Part shown: positions 52,511 to 61,620 of the stretch, in pieces
Position numbering within the stretch: the stretch's first letter is position 1
How the letters are laid out: each line of letters starts with the position of its first letter
Assembly (NCBI RefSeq): GCF_914484835.1
Contig: NZ_CAJZAR010000044.1
Location: forward strand, 120,256 to 184,255
Length of the DNA stretch: 64,000 nucleotides
Origin: Paraburkholderia tropica
GTDB lineage: Bacteria > Pseudomonadota > Gammaproteobacteria > Burkholderiales > Burkholderiaceae
Direction: 5' to 3'
The notes under the pieces: generated by a model
Database searches by the model: none
What the model was told of the DNA's origin: nothing
What the model saw: only the letters and a program-made list of their open reading frames with translations
Position numbers and translations under genes: made by a program

Positions 52511-54100
52511 TTAAATCGAAGCAACGGGCTCGCCATCGACAATACGCCACACGCCCAGCGGATTCGCGTCATGCAACGCTTCCGGCAGCAACGCTTCCGG
52601 CAGATCCTGATAACAGACCGGGCGCAGGAAGCGGTCGATCGCGGTCGCGCCAACCGAGGTGTACATCGCGTTCGACGTCGACGGATGCGGCCCGCCGTGA
52701 ACCATGGCGTGACACACTTCCACGCCAGTCGGAAATCCGTTCGCGAGAATGCGGCCCGCTTTGCGTTCGAGCACCGGCAACAGGCGCTTCGCTTCGGCAA
52801 CGTCGGCGGCGTCGATTTGCAGGGTGACGGTCAATTGCCCCTCGACATGCTCGGCGATTTCCAGCAATTCGTTGAAATCGCGCGCGCGCACCACCACCGA
52901 AGCGGGACCGAACATTTCGGCTTCCAGTTCCGGTGCATCGAGCAGACGCGCGGCATCGGTGACATACAACGCGGCCTGCGCCGCGTTCGCACGCTCGCCC
53001 GCCGGGACGCCCTCGGCCACTTTTTGCACACCTTGAATCGCGCCGGCGCTTTGCGTACCCGAGCAGTACGCATCGAAGATACCGGGCGTCAGCATCGTTT
53101 GCGCGGGCTTGCTCGCCAACGCCTCGCTCGCCGCTGCGATGAAGCGTTCGAGATCGGGGCCATCCACCGCGAGCACGAGGCCGGGGTTCGTGCAGAACTG
53201 GCCCGCGCCCATCGTCAGCGAATCGGCGAATGCCTTGCCGATGGTTTCGGCGCGATTCGCCAGCGCGGCGGGAAACAGAAACACCGGATTAATGCTGCTC
53301 ATTTCCGCATAGACGGGAATCGGGTCGGGGCGCGCATTGGCGAGACGCACCAGTGCCATGCCGCCCTGGCGCGAACCGGTGAAACCCACCGCCTTGATCG
53401 CCGGATGCGAGACGAGCGCTTCGCCGAGTTTGCGGCCCGCGCCAAACAGCAGCGAAAACGTGCCTTCAGGCAGACCCTGCGCCTTCACCGCTTGCTGAAT
53501 CGCACGGCCCACGAGTTCCGACGTGCCCAGATGCGCGCTGTGCGCCTTCACGATGACGGGCGCGCCCGCGGCCAGCGCGGAAGCCGTATCGCCGCCGGCC
53601 ACGGAAAAGGCCAGCGGAAAATTGCTCGCGCCGAACACGGCGACCGGCCCGAGCGGCACTTTCGCGAGACGCAGATCCGAACGCGGCAACGGCTGACGCT
53701 CCGGTTGCGCACGATCGATCGTCGCGCCGAGGAAATGGCCGTCGCGCACCACTTTCGCAAACAAACGCAATTGCCCGACCGTGCGCGCGCGCTCGCCTTG
53801 CAGACGCTGAACCGGCAAGCCGGTCTCCGCGTGCGCGCGTTCGATCAAGGCGTCGCCCAGTTCGAGAATATGGTCGGCAATGGCTTCGAGAAACGCCGCG
53901 CGCCGTTCGAGCGAAACGTTACGATAAACGTCGAATGCCTCGGTCGCGAGCGAGGCCGCGCGATCCACTTCCGCGCCGCCGCCCATGCCGAATCGAGGTT
54001 CCGCGATTTCCGTGTTGGTCGCGGGATTGAATGCGCGCTGCTCGCCTTCCGTGCCTCGCACCGAAGCGAAGCCGATCAGCATGTCGCCATTGAGAGTCAT
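52511..54100 (-). CDS. NADP-dependent 2,5-dioxovalerate (alpha-ketoglutarate semialdehyde) dehydrogenase family protein
   Basis: A 529-residue aldehyde dehydrogenase of the KGSADH type. The NADP region is [29 protein letters not shown], the glutamate is in [13 protein letters not shown], and the cysteine is in [11 protein letters not shown]; the C-terminal [17 protein letters not shown] is a family mark. It oxidises 2,5-dioxopentanoate to 2-oxoglutarate in sugar acid, hydroxyproline or aromatic catabolism. The ATG at 54100 is preceded by an AGGA seven bases upstream; a longer frame to 54127 is possible. It stands alone between clusters A and B on the minus strand. Whether it serves either cluster is not shown. 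Confidence 0.9.
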   Translation of the reverse strand: MTLNGDMLIGFASVRGTEGEQRAFNPATNTEIAEPRFGMGGGAEVDRAASLATEAFDVYRNVSLERRAAFLEAIADHILELGDALIERAHAETGLPVQRLQGERARTVGQLRLFAKVVRDGHFLGATIDRAQPERQPLPRSDLRLAKVPLGPVAVFGASNFPLAFSVAGGDTASALAAGAPVIVKAHSAHLGTSELVGRAIQQAVKAQGLPEGTFSLLFGAGRKLGEALVSHPAIKAVGFTGSRQGGMALVRLANARPDPIPVYAEMSSINPVFLFPAALANRAETIGKAFADSLTMGAGQFCTNPGLVLAVDGPDLERFIAAASEALASKPAQTMLTPGIFDAYCSGTQSAGAIQGVQKVAEGVPAGERANAAQAALYVTDAARLLDAPELEAEMFGPASVVVRARDFNELLEIAEHVEGQLTVTLQIDAADVAEAKRLLPVLERKAGRILANGFPTGVEVCHAMVHGGPHPSTSNAMYTSVGATAIDRFLRPVCYQDLPEALLPEALHDANPLGVWRIVDGEPVASI

Positions 54101-54123
54101 ATGAATATCCTGGAACGTCCTGT

Positions 54124-54375
54124 TCATGGCTGATGGCAAAGCCAGTTCACTGCGGGGCGCACGAGCGGCGGCGAAGATGGCGGATAAACGCACCACGAGC
54201 CGTCCGCGTGGCGAAAGAAGGCAATCTCGATCGTTCCAGACGATCGCGCGACTTCCACCTTGACCACGCGCCACGGCATGGATTTCGAGCGACCGGGCCG
54301 CGTCACGCGGAGGTGCCGGCTCTGTCCGAGCCAGTCGTCGACGAGCGCGCGAAGTGATTTTCGCTTTCCGCTCAT
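54124..54375 (-). CDS. Small conserved-type hypothetical protein
   Basis: An 83-residue basic protein with no family I can name. It is rich in Arg, Ser and Lys at the N-terminus ([15 protein letters not shown]), then [30 protein letters not shown], suggesting a small beta-rich fold. It has no signal or membrane segment. The ATG at 54375 was chosen as the first with a GGAGA site. It is on the same strand as the dehydrogenase, 23 bases upstream of it. Coding status rests on length, codon use and the ordered strand pattern. Confidence 0.5.
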   Translation of the reverse strand: MSGKRKSLRALVDDWLGQSRHLRVTRPGRSKSMPWRVVKVEVARSSGTIEIAFFRHADGSWCVYPPSSPPLVRPAVNWLCHQP

Positions 54376-54571
54376 AAGCGTCTCCCTGCTTCGCGAACGT
54401 GTTGGCGTCACCCTGAAGCGTCTGCTGCGTAGCTTTCGTGCGCCAACACCCACGCCCTGAACCGGCATTTCTCGATTGAAGAATGCAACCGGTATCTTCG
54501 GCTCACGCGCGCGCGCCGTCTATTGAAAGTAATCGCCCGCGCTTTAACCGAAACGTTAAGTCGATGCGCAA

Positions 54572-55822
54572 TCAATGCAGCGTATCGCGCTGCGCCAACG
54601 GTTTGAACAGTCGGCTCCACGCGACGCTGACGACGATCGTCGCGCAGCCGCCGAGCACGACCGCGCCGATTGCGCCCATCGCCGCTGCCGTCACACCCGA
54701 TTCGAATTCGCCGAGTTGATTGCTCGCGCCGATAAACAGCGTGTTCACCGCCGACACGCGGCCACGCATGCGATCCGGCGTTTCGAGCTGAATCAGCGTC
54801 TGACGCACGATCACGCTGATCGTGTCCGCGCCGCCCGAAATCGCCAATAGCAGCAGCGAGAGAACAAACGAATGCGAAATCCCGAACGCGACGATGGCGC
54901 CGCCATACACCGCCACGGCGATCAGCAGCTTTTTGCCCACGCCGCTGCGAATCGCGTGCCGCGACAGCCACAGGCCCACACCCAGCGCGCCCACTGCGGG
55001 CGCGGAACGCAGCAGGCCCAGCCCTTCCGGCCCCATGTGCAGAATCTCCTTCGCATAGACGGGCAAAAGCGCCGTCGCGCCGCCAAAGAGCACGCCGAAC
55101 AGATCGAGCGAAATGGCGCCCAGCAGCAGCGGATTGCTCCAGACAAAACGCAGGCCGGCCAGCACCGTTTCCGCCGTCACGGGCTCGCGCGGCGGCGCAA
55201 CGTGGTCGTAGCGGATCAGCGCGTACAACACCGCGCTCACGCAGAACAGCGCGGCACAAGTGAGGTAAAGCGCTTCGATGCCGGTCGCGAACAGCAAGCC
55301 ACCCAACGCGGGGCCGGCGATCACGCACACCTGTTGCACCGACGTGCTCAGCGCCATCGAGCGCGCGAGCAAACTCTGCGGTACGAGCATCGGCAGCAGC
55401 GCCTGTTGCCCCGACATCTGAAACGGACGTATCGCGCCGAGCACCAGCGAAAGACCCAGCAGCAGATCGCGCGTCACCGCATGCGTGATCGTCGAGAAGG
55501 CCAGCAGCGCTGCGATGGCGGCCTGAATCGCAAGACACACAGCGACGATGCGGCCGCGATGCAGGCGGTCCGCGCAATGTCCCGCCACGAGCGTCGTGGC
55601 GAGTCCGGGAACGAACTGAAACAGGCCCACGAGGCCGAGATACCACGCGCTCCCCGTGAGGTCGTACATATGCCAGCTGATCGCGAGCATGAGCATCTGC
55701 TGCGCGGCGATGGAGCCGACGCGCGCGCTCAGAAAGCGCGTGAGCGGCGCGTGGCGCAACAACGGCGCCAGACCGGGATGCGCATCGAGCGCCGCCACGG
55801 CGGGTTCTTTGAATCGACTCAT
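54572..55822 (-). CDS. MFS exporter-like transporter (MFS_3 type)
   Basis: A 416-residue MFS protein of the enterobactin-exporter-like group. The N-terminal FLSARVGSIAAQQMLMLAISWHMYDLTGSAWYLGL and RPFQMSGQQALLPMLVP segments are hallmarks, with about 12 membrane helices. The substrate is unknown. It is separate from cluster B's own importer at 55908 on the same strand, 85 bases upstream. It probably exports small molecules. Confidence 0.87.
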   Translation of the reverse strand: MSRFKEPAVAALDAHPGLAPLLRHAPLTRFLSARVGSIAAQQMLMLAISWHMYDLTGSAWYLGLVGLFQFVPGLATTLVAGHCADRLHRGRIVAVCLAIQAAIAALLAFSTITHAVTRDLLLGLSLVLGAIRPFQMSGQQALLPMLVPQSLLARSMALSTSVQQVCVIAGPALGGLLFATGIEALYLTCAALFCVSAVLYALIRYDHVAPPREPVTAETVLAGLRFVWSNPLLLGAISLDLFGVLFGGATALLPVYAKEILHMGPEGLGLLRSAPAVGALGVGLWLSRHAIRSGVGKKLLIAVAVYGGAIVAFGISHSFVLSLLLLAISGGADTISVIVRQTLIQLETPDRMRGRVSAVNTLFIGASNQLGEFESGVTAAAMGAIGAVVLGGCATIVVSVAWSRLFKPLAQRDTLH

Positions 55823-55907
55823 GACGGCTTCCAGCCTTGCTTGTTGTAAATATCAGTGTGAGTTTTTTAAACGATGGCTGGCGTCAAACCACGGCGATGC
55901 GGCCCGA

Positions 55908-57215
55908 TCACGACTCCGCGCGGAAGGAATGCGCCTCGTTTTCCGGGGCGGCTTGTTCGGTTTCGTTGACTTTCGGCGCCCACTTTCGGCGCAGCAATAC
56001 CACGGTGCTCGTGGCTCCGAGCAGCAGAAATACGAAAATCGCCGACATCGGCAGCGTATAGCTGTGCCCCACGTGCAGCAGCCAGCCCGAGAGACTGGCG
56101 GAAACGCCGCCCGCGAGACTGGTGGCCACTTGCTGCAAGCCGGTATTCAAACCCACGGCCTGTTTCGGTATCAGCGTGAGTTTCACCAGCGCGAGATTAT
56201 TCGCGGTCACGAGACCTAATAAGGAAAGCGAAGCAATATTCCAGAACAGCGCTTCCTGCGGCGTGTTCGCATACGCGCCCATCAATACCGTCGTGCCGCT
56301 GATGAACCCGGTCACGATAAACGCCTTGCGTATCTTCACGGCGTCGTGGCCGCGCGCGATCAAACGGTCCGCCGCCCAGCCCGCCAGCGCGGCCACGATG
56401 GCGATTCCAGCAAAGCTGAAAAACGTATACACGCCCGACTGCCGCAACGAGAGCCCGCGCTGCTCGACCAGGTACGCGGGCATCCACGTCATGCAATAGA
56501 ACACGAAATAGCTGTAGCAGAAGTTCGTGATGAGCCCGCCCCACACCACCGGGCTCACGAGCAGATTGCGCAACGGCACCGAAGCCGCACGACGCCGCGC
56601 CGCCGCCAGTTCCTCGCGCGACGGAAAATCACTCTTGAGCATCCATTGCCACGGCACCAGCCAGAGCAGTCCGGCGAGTCCGGTCACGACGAACATCGCC
56701 TTCCACGAGCTCGTGGCGATCAGCCAGGCCGCGATCGGCGCGCCCAGCGCCGGTCCCATCTTGCCGCCAATCGAATAGATGCCGAGCGCCGTGCCCTTAT
56801 GCGCCTCGTCGAAGTTGTCAGCGAGATAGCGATAGGTGGCGGGCACGACCACCGCCTCGGCGACGCCGATCAGCAGCCGCACGAGTATCAGCGCCGACAA
56901 CGTGGTGACGACGCCCGTTGCCGCGGCCGCAAGACACCACAGCAGAAAGCACACGCTGTACGGCCACTTCACGCCATAGCGGTCGACGATCCAGCCCATC
57001 GGCATCTGCATCAGGCCATAGGACCAGAACATCGCCGAACCGAGCCAGCCGCGCTCGACGTGCGTGAGCGCGAACTCATGCACGAAGTGATGATCCGCGA
57101 GCGCGGCCGACATGCTCGTGCGATCGACGAAGGAGATCATCAGCCCGAGCGCGAGCAGCACGAGGATGCCCCAGCGGTTCGCGTCGCGCGCTGGCTGTCG
57201 TTGCATGATCTCCAA
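55908..57215 (-). CDS. MFS transporter, anion:cation symporter (ACS) family, cluster B
   Basis: A 435-residue permease paralogous to the one at 43656 across its full length: both have SFVDRTSMS/SIS near the first helix, SYGL-QMP/QVPMGW and FFCMTWMPAYLVEQRGLS. A TTG start at 57215 is inferred: GGAGA sits six bases upstream, and its N-terminus aligns residue for residue with the paralogue from the start (Trp at position 15 in both), whereas the ATG at 57206 has its ribosome site only about three bases away. It closes cluster B and should import the same kind of aromatic or organic acid. Confidence 0.9.
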   Translation of the reverse strand: MEIMQRQPARDANRWGILVLLALGLMISFVDRTSMSAALADHHFVHEFALTHVERGWLGSAMFWSYGLMQMPMGWIVDRYGVKWPYSVCFLLWCLAAAATGVVTTLSALILVRLLIGVAEAVVVPATYRYLADNFDEAHKGTALGIYSIGGKMGPALGAPIAAWLIATSSWKAMFVVTGLAGLLWLVPWQWMLKSDFPSREELAAARRRAASVPLRNLLVSPVVWGGLITNFCYSYFVFYCMTWMPAYLVEQRGLSLRQSGVYTFFSFAGIAIVAALAGWAADRLIARGHDAVKIRKAFIVTGFISGTTVLMGAYANTPQEALFWNIASLSLLGLVTANNLALVKLTLIPKQAVGLNTGLQQVATSLAGGVSASLSGWLLHVGHSYTLPMSAIFVFLLLGATSTVVLLRRKWAPKVNETEQAAPENEAHSFRAES

Positions 57216-57287
57216 CTTCTGTCTCCGGATTTTTTATCGGCGCGCCAATTCGCGCCATCGCTCGAACAGCGGGAACAGCGGGAAAAA

Positions 57288-58181
57288 TCAGCCCAGGCTG
57301 CCCGTCACATCGTCGAACAGTTCGTCGACGCTCATGCGGTGCGGAATGATCTTCTGATCGAGCGCCCAGTCGATTGCCAATTGCAGGCCCTTGCGGTTCG
57401 CTTCCAGCCCGATCGGCGGGAAGATCGCGGGCACGCCTTCGGCGAGCGAGCGGCTTTCCGCAATCATGCGATAAATCTCGCGCACGATATCAGGGCGCGC
57501 TTTCGTCAGATCCGTGTGCACCGCGAACATATGATTGATCGGCACCACGCCCGTGCGCGCGAACCAGTCCTTCGCGGATGCGTGCGCGTCCGGCACCAGC
57601 GTGCGCACGCGCTCGTCCTTCGGCATGTCCTCGCCGAGCAGCGCGGCGGCCAGTTCGCCCTTGAGCATCATTTCGGGAATCGAGGAACCGGCGGGCAGGC
57701 GCTCGCAATTCGACGGATCGCTGTACTCGGCGAGATGGCCGTCGCCGAGCGTCATCCACGTGACCTTGTCGAGATCCACGCCATATTCATGGCGAAGAAT
57801 ACCGCGAATCCACAGCGCCGTGGTTTGCGTGTAGGTGCGCACGCCCACCTTCTTTCCTTCGATATCCTTAGGATCGAGATGGCCAAAATCGATGTTGTAG
57901 CCTGCGCAGTGATGCTGGAACCGGCCCGAAATCGGCGCGGGCAGCAGCACGTAAGGCTTGCCGTAGGCTTTGGCCTGCAGGAAGGTGACGATCGCGAGTT
58001 CGCCCGCGTCGAACTTGCTTTCGCGCACCATTGCCTTGAAGCCGTTGTGCGCGGGCGTCGGGCCGCAAAAGTCCAGCGTCACGAGATCGGAGCGCACGCG
58101 GCCGTCGCGCATGGCCTTCGTCACCGCGTATTCGGACAGATTGGTGCGCAGCGTCGGCACGCCCGTGAAACTCGTTGTCAT
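57288..58181 (-). CDS. Divergent Pht5-like (decarboxylase / solute-binding fold) protein, cluster B
   Basis: A 297-residue protein distantly related to the two Pht5-like genes of this window. Shared features are LVTLDFCGPTPAHNGFKAMVRESKFDAGELAIVTFLQAKAYGKPYVLLP and KKVGVRTYTQTTALWIRGIL, which match the binding-fold pattern of this group, with RMSVDELFDD at the C-terminus. No signal peptide. The ATG follows an AGGAGA site. In cluster B it is 66 bases downstream of the ThDP enzyme. Its divergence from the first two suggests a different substrate, such as another carboxylated intermediate. Confidence 0.8.
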   Translation of the reverse strand: MTTSFTGVPTLRTNLSEYAVTKAMRDGRVRSDLVTLDFCGPTPAHNGFKAMVRESKFDAGELAIVTFLQAKAYGKPYVLLPAPISGRFQHHCAGYNIDFGHLDPKDIEGKKVGVRTYTQTTALWIRGILRHEYGVDLDKVTWMTLGDGHLAEYSDPSNCERLPAGSSIPEMMLKGELAAALLGEDMPKDERVRTLVPDAHASAKDWFARTGVVPINHMFAVHTDLTKARPDIVREIYRMIAESRSLAEGVPAIFPPIGLEANRKGLQLAIDWALDQKIIPHRMSVDELFDDVTGSLG

Positions 58182-58247
58182 GAATGTCTCTCCTGGTGTT
58201 TGGTATCGGTTGATATCGCGTGCTATCCGCTGATATCGGAATTCGAT

Positions 58248-59798
58248 TTACAGCCGCACTTCGATCAGGCGCGGACCCGGCTCGCGAACCGAATCGTTCA
58301 TCGCCTTGTAGAAGTCCTCGGCCGTCTCCACGGCAACGCCCGGCACGCCCATGCTTTTCGCCATTGCCAGCCAGTCGATGCGCGGGTTGTCGATGTCGAT
58401 CATCGAGAGCGCGCGCTCGCCCGGCGTGCCCGCGCCCATGTTCGCGTACTCGGCCTTGAGGATCGCGTAGCTGTTATTGGCGAAGATGATCGTCGTGACG
58501 TTCAGGTTCTCGCGTGCCTGGGTCCACAGCGACTGGATCGTGTACATCGCGCTGCCGTCGCCGACCATGCAGAACACGCGCCGGTCCGGGCAGGCCAGCG
58601 CCGCGCCGGTGGCAACCGGCGTCGAATAGCCGATCGAGCCGCCCATGTTGTTGATCAGGTCGTGCGGACGCGCGCCCATCGTCAGGTTCATCGATTCGCG
58701 GCCCGTGGTCAGCGACTCGTCGACGACGATGCAGTGCTCCGGCAGCGCCGCCGCCAGGGCATGCGCGATGCTCGTGGGATTGAGCGCGCCCGTCGGCACC
58801 GGCGTTTCGATACGCGCCTGCAAACGCGGCGCCGTGCCGGTCGCGCCCAGCGCTTCCAGCAGCATCTCGAACGCGAGTTCGCTGTCCTCGTCTTCCTCGA
58901 CGAGCGGATGCACCAGCGTGCCTTCGGCCTTCAGCAGACTCGGCTTGTCCGGGTACGCGAAGAACGCCACCGGCTCGCTCGTCTCCACCGTGACGATGTG
59001 CTTGAAGTCTTTCAGGAACGCCTGCGCCAGCGGCACCGCGTACGGAATGCGCGCGATGGGCACGTGTCCCGCGCCGCGTTCGATACGCGCGGTGAAGAAC
59101 TGCGAGCCCAGTTGCGCGCCGGTCGCGGCGGCAACCTGGCCCGCGCGTTCGAGCGCTTCGCCGCGCGTCGCCTTGTTGGCGAGAATGATCAGCGTCGGCT
59201 CACCCGAGCGCAGCACGCGCGCCACGTGTTCGATGCGCGCGGCGCTCGGCGTCTTGCGGCGGCTTTCTACCGACGCCGGCAAAACACGTTCGGAGTCCGT
59301 ACGTTGCCACGACGTATCGCCGGGCAGGATCAGCGTAGCGATCTGCCCCGGATGCTCGCTCGCCTTCGCGACCGCCTGGGCCGTATCCCACGCGATGCTA
59401 TCGGCCGATTCCGCGCGCCGGACCCAGTGGCTCAACGGACGCGCGAGACCTTCGATATCGGAAGTGAGCGGCGGATCGTACTTCAGATGCGAAGCCGAAT
59501 GCTCGCCCACCACGTTGACCATGCCCGACGACGCGCGCTTCGCGTTATGGATATTCGCGAGACCGTTCGCGAGACCCGGCCCGAGATGCAGCAGCGTCGA
59601 CGCCGGCTTGTCCTTCATGCGATACCAGCCGTCGGCGGCACCCGTGGCCACGCCTTCGAACAGGCACAGCACACTGCGCATGCCGGGGTTGCCGCCCAGC
59701 GCCGCGAGGAAGTGCATCTCCGAGGTGCCCGGATTCGCGAAGCAGATGTCGACGTCCTGTTCGACCAGGGTCGCGACGAGACTTTCGGCGCCGTTCAT
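58248..59798 (-). CDS. ThDP-dependent enzyme (acetolactate synthase/benzoylformate decarboxylase-like), cluster B
   Basis: A 516-residue three-domain thiamine-diphosphate enzyme. The PYR domain has FANPGTSEMHFLAAL and Glu48 in CLFEGVATGAADGW, the cofactor-activating acid. The PP domain has GDGSAMYTIQSLW with the closing FANNSY, the metal-diphosphate GDG-N(25-30)-NN motif, near residues 410-440. The reaction is likely decarboxylation or carboligation of a 2-oxo acid. Its start overlaps the aldolase stop by about one base, showing coupling. In this cluster it could decarboxylate the keto acid released downstream of ring cleavage. Confidence 0.9.
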   Translation of the reverse strand: MNGAESLVATLVEQDVDICFANPGTSEMHFLAALGGNPGMRSVLCLFEGVATGAADGWYRMKDKPASTLLHLGPGLANGLANIHNAKRASSGMVNVVGEHSASHLKYDPPLTSDIEGLARPLSHWVRRAESADSIAWDTAQAVAKASEHPGQIATLILPGDTSWQRTDSERVLPASVESRRKTPSAARIEHVARVLRSGEPTLIILANKATRGEALERAGQVAAATGAQLGSQFFTARIERGAGHVPIARIPYAVPLAQAFLKDFKHIVTVETSEPVAFFAYPDKPSLLKAEGTLVHPLVEEDEDSELAFEMLLEALGATGTAPRLQARIETPVPTGALNPTSIAHALAAALPEHCIVVDESLTTGRESMNLTMGARPHDLINNMGGSIGYSTPVATGAALACPDRRVFCMVGDGSAMYTIQSLWTQARENLNVTTIIFANNSYAILKAEYANMGAGTPGERALSMIDIDNPRIDWLAMAKSMGVPGVAVETAEDFYKAMNDSVREPGPRLIEVRL

Positions 59799-60655
59799 CA
59801 GTAACCCGCCATCTCGCGCGCGAGACCCACGACGCCGTACGTGCGCTGCGGCGCAGACATCAGGAAGCGATAACCTTCCTCGGCGAGACGACGATGGTTC
59901 TTCGCCGTGACGTGCGGATGGCCGACGATCACGTTGCGCTTCTTGCAGGTCTCGACGATCTGGCGCATCGCGTCGAGCACTTCAGGATGCTCGTATTGAC
60001 GCGGCAGGCCCAGTTCCTGGGACAGATCGCCCTCGCCAATCAGAATGAAGCCGATGCCCGGCACATTCGCGAGAATATCGTCGAGATTCTCGATCGCCTG
60101 CGTGCTCTCGCACATCAGGCCCACGAGAATTTCGCCTTGCGGCGCGAGCGGCCAGACGTCGGCCTTCTCGTAGTATTCCTGCATCGAGAGACCCCAGTAA
60201 CGCGCCGCGTTGGCCGGGCCGTCGCCGCGCACGCCCTTCGGCTCGTACAGCGGCGCGTGCTTCGGACGCGCATAGCGGCACGACGCCACCGCGTTATACG
60301 CCTGCTCGACGGTCGCGACGTGCGGCCAGATCACGCCGTACGCGCCGCGATCGAGCACCTGCTTGGCGAAGCTCTGGTTCATCTCGATGCCGTTGGCCGG
60401 AATGCGCGCGATCGGCGTGACCTTGGTGGCCACCGAACCCGATTCGGCGATCTGCTTGCGGTTGAGCAGGTACTGGAACGCATCGCCCAGCGCGCTCACG
60501 TCATACGGGTTGTGCTCCATTTCGAAAACGAGGCCGTCGTAAGGAGCGTCGCTCATTTCGATGGCGGTCTGCTTGTCGAGTTTGGAAAAGGCAGCGTGCG
60601 CGGCCTTGCCCGACTCGAGCGCGCGAATGATGCTGTTCAGGCGAATCGTGGACAT
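59798..60655 (-). CDS. HpcH/HpaI-family aldolase, cluster B
   Basis: A 285-residue protein nearly identical in sequence to the cluster A aldolase, with the same His48, Arg84, Glu183 and Asp210 positions. Differences are scattered in surface segments (for example SVATKVT versus SVAPRVT). Pyruvate-type aldol cleavage is expected. It is translationally coupled to the ThDP enzyme downstream and follows the amidohydrolase by 108 bases. Because gene order differs from cluster A, the pair looks like an old, rearranged duplication with this gene retained most strongly. Confidence 0.92.
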   Translation of the reverse strand: MSTIRLNSIIRALESGKAAHAAFSKLDKQTAIEMSDAPYDGLVFEMEHNPYDVSALGDAFQYLLNRKQIAESGSVATKVTPIARIPANGIEMNQSFAKQVLDRGAYGVIWPHVATVEQAYNAVASCRYARPKHAPLYEPKGVRGDGPANAARYWGLSMQEYYEKADVWPLAPQGEILVGLMCESTQAIENLDDILANVPGIGFILIGEGDLSQELGLPRQYEHPEVLDAMRQIVETCKKRNVIVGHPHVTAKNHRRLAEEGYRFLMSAPQRTYGVVGLAREMAGY

Positions 60656-60763
60656 GGGAATCTCTCTCTTTCGCCGCGCGCGCGCCGCTTTGAATCGCGG
60701 CGCACGCGCGGCTGTGTGCAGGTTGGGCGTGCTTCGCTAAAACGCGTTCGATGAATCCGGCAA

Positions 60764-61609
60764 TCAAGCGAGCGCCGGATACAGCGTCTGCGCCGTCTTG
60801 CCGAAAATCCAGGCGCGTTCGTCGTCGCTCAGGCAGGCGAGGCCCGCTTGTGCATCGGCGAGAATCTCCGAGAGCTTGCCCGGCGAGGTCGGGAAGTTCG
60901 ACCCCCACGCCATGCGCTGCGCGCCGAAGGCTTCGACCACGCGCGGGAAGAATGTCTCGGCGCTGGCCTTTTCCTTCTTCACGTCGCCGAAAATGCGCGG
61001 CGTGAGCTTCATGTACAGGTTCGGCAGATCGGCGAGCGCGAACAGGCTTGCGGCTTTCGCATACGGCGCGCCGTCGAGCACGTCGGGGCGGCCCAGGTGA
61101 TCGAGCACGATCTTCGCGGTCGGAAATTTTTCCGCCAGCATGCGCACCTGCGGCATGCCGATCGGGCCCGTCTGGATGCACATCGGCAGACCCAGTTCAG
61201 CGAGCATCTCCCATGCCTTGAAAGACTTGGGATTGTCGAGTTCGCTCGGATCGAAATCCTTGGTCGAGCCGCCCGTGAAAATGCGCAGGCCTGCGAGACC
61301 CTTGTCGGCCCAACCCTTGATGACGGCGGGCACATCGTCGGCGAGCATGTCGACCGAACCCACGGCCACGAGCCGGTCCTTGTACTGATTGCAGCCGTCC
61401 ACGACGTAGCTGTTATCGAAGCCGTAAGTCGTCGACGAGTGGACGACGGCGGCCTTCGCCACGCCCGCTTCGTCCATGGCCTCGATCAGCGCCTCGACCG
61501 TGTTGGGGCGTTCCTGCGACCAGTCCGAACGCTTGCCGAACAGCGGCGCGGGCGGATAACGCTTTTCATCGTTGGAGATGATGTGCGGATGAATGTCGAT
61601 GTAGTTCAT
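60764..61609 (-). CDS. Amidohydrolase-2 family lactonase-like hydrolase, cluster B
   Basis: A 281-residue paralogue of the gene at 42735. It has DIHPH at residues 5-9, HSSTTYGFDNSY, IVLDHLGRPD and WGSNFPTS, again with asparagine where LigI has the catalytic aspartate. It probably handles a ring-cleavage product or lactone. It precedes the aldolase and follows the LigJ-like gene by 11 bases, so the three are one transcript. Confidence 0.85.
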   Translation of the reverse strand: MNYIDIHPHIISNDEKRYPPAPLFGKRSDWSQERPNTVEALIEAMDEAGVAKAAVVHSSTTYGFDNSYVVDGCNQYKDRLVAVGSVDMLADDVPAVIKGWADKGLAGLRIFTGGSTKDFDPSELDNPKSFKAWEMLAELGLPMCIQTGPIGMPQVRMLAEKFPTAKIVLDHLGRPDVLDGAPYAKAASLFALADLPNLYMKLTPRIFGDVKKEKASAETFFPRVVEAFGAQRMAWGSNFPTSPGKLSEILADAQAGLACLSDDERAWIFGKTAQTLYPALA

Positions 61610-61620
61610 GGTGTGCGTGA

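Noticed and set aside
56346..59804. 1152-codon open frame on the plus strand
   Set aside because: It lies antisense across the cluster B MFS, Pht5-like and ThDP genes; composition is Arg/His-rich and unlike any protein.
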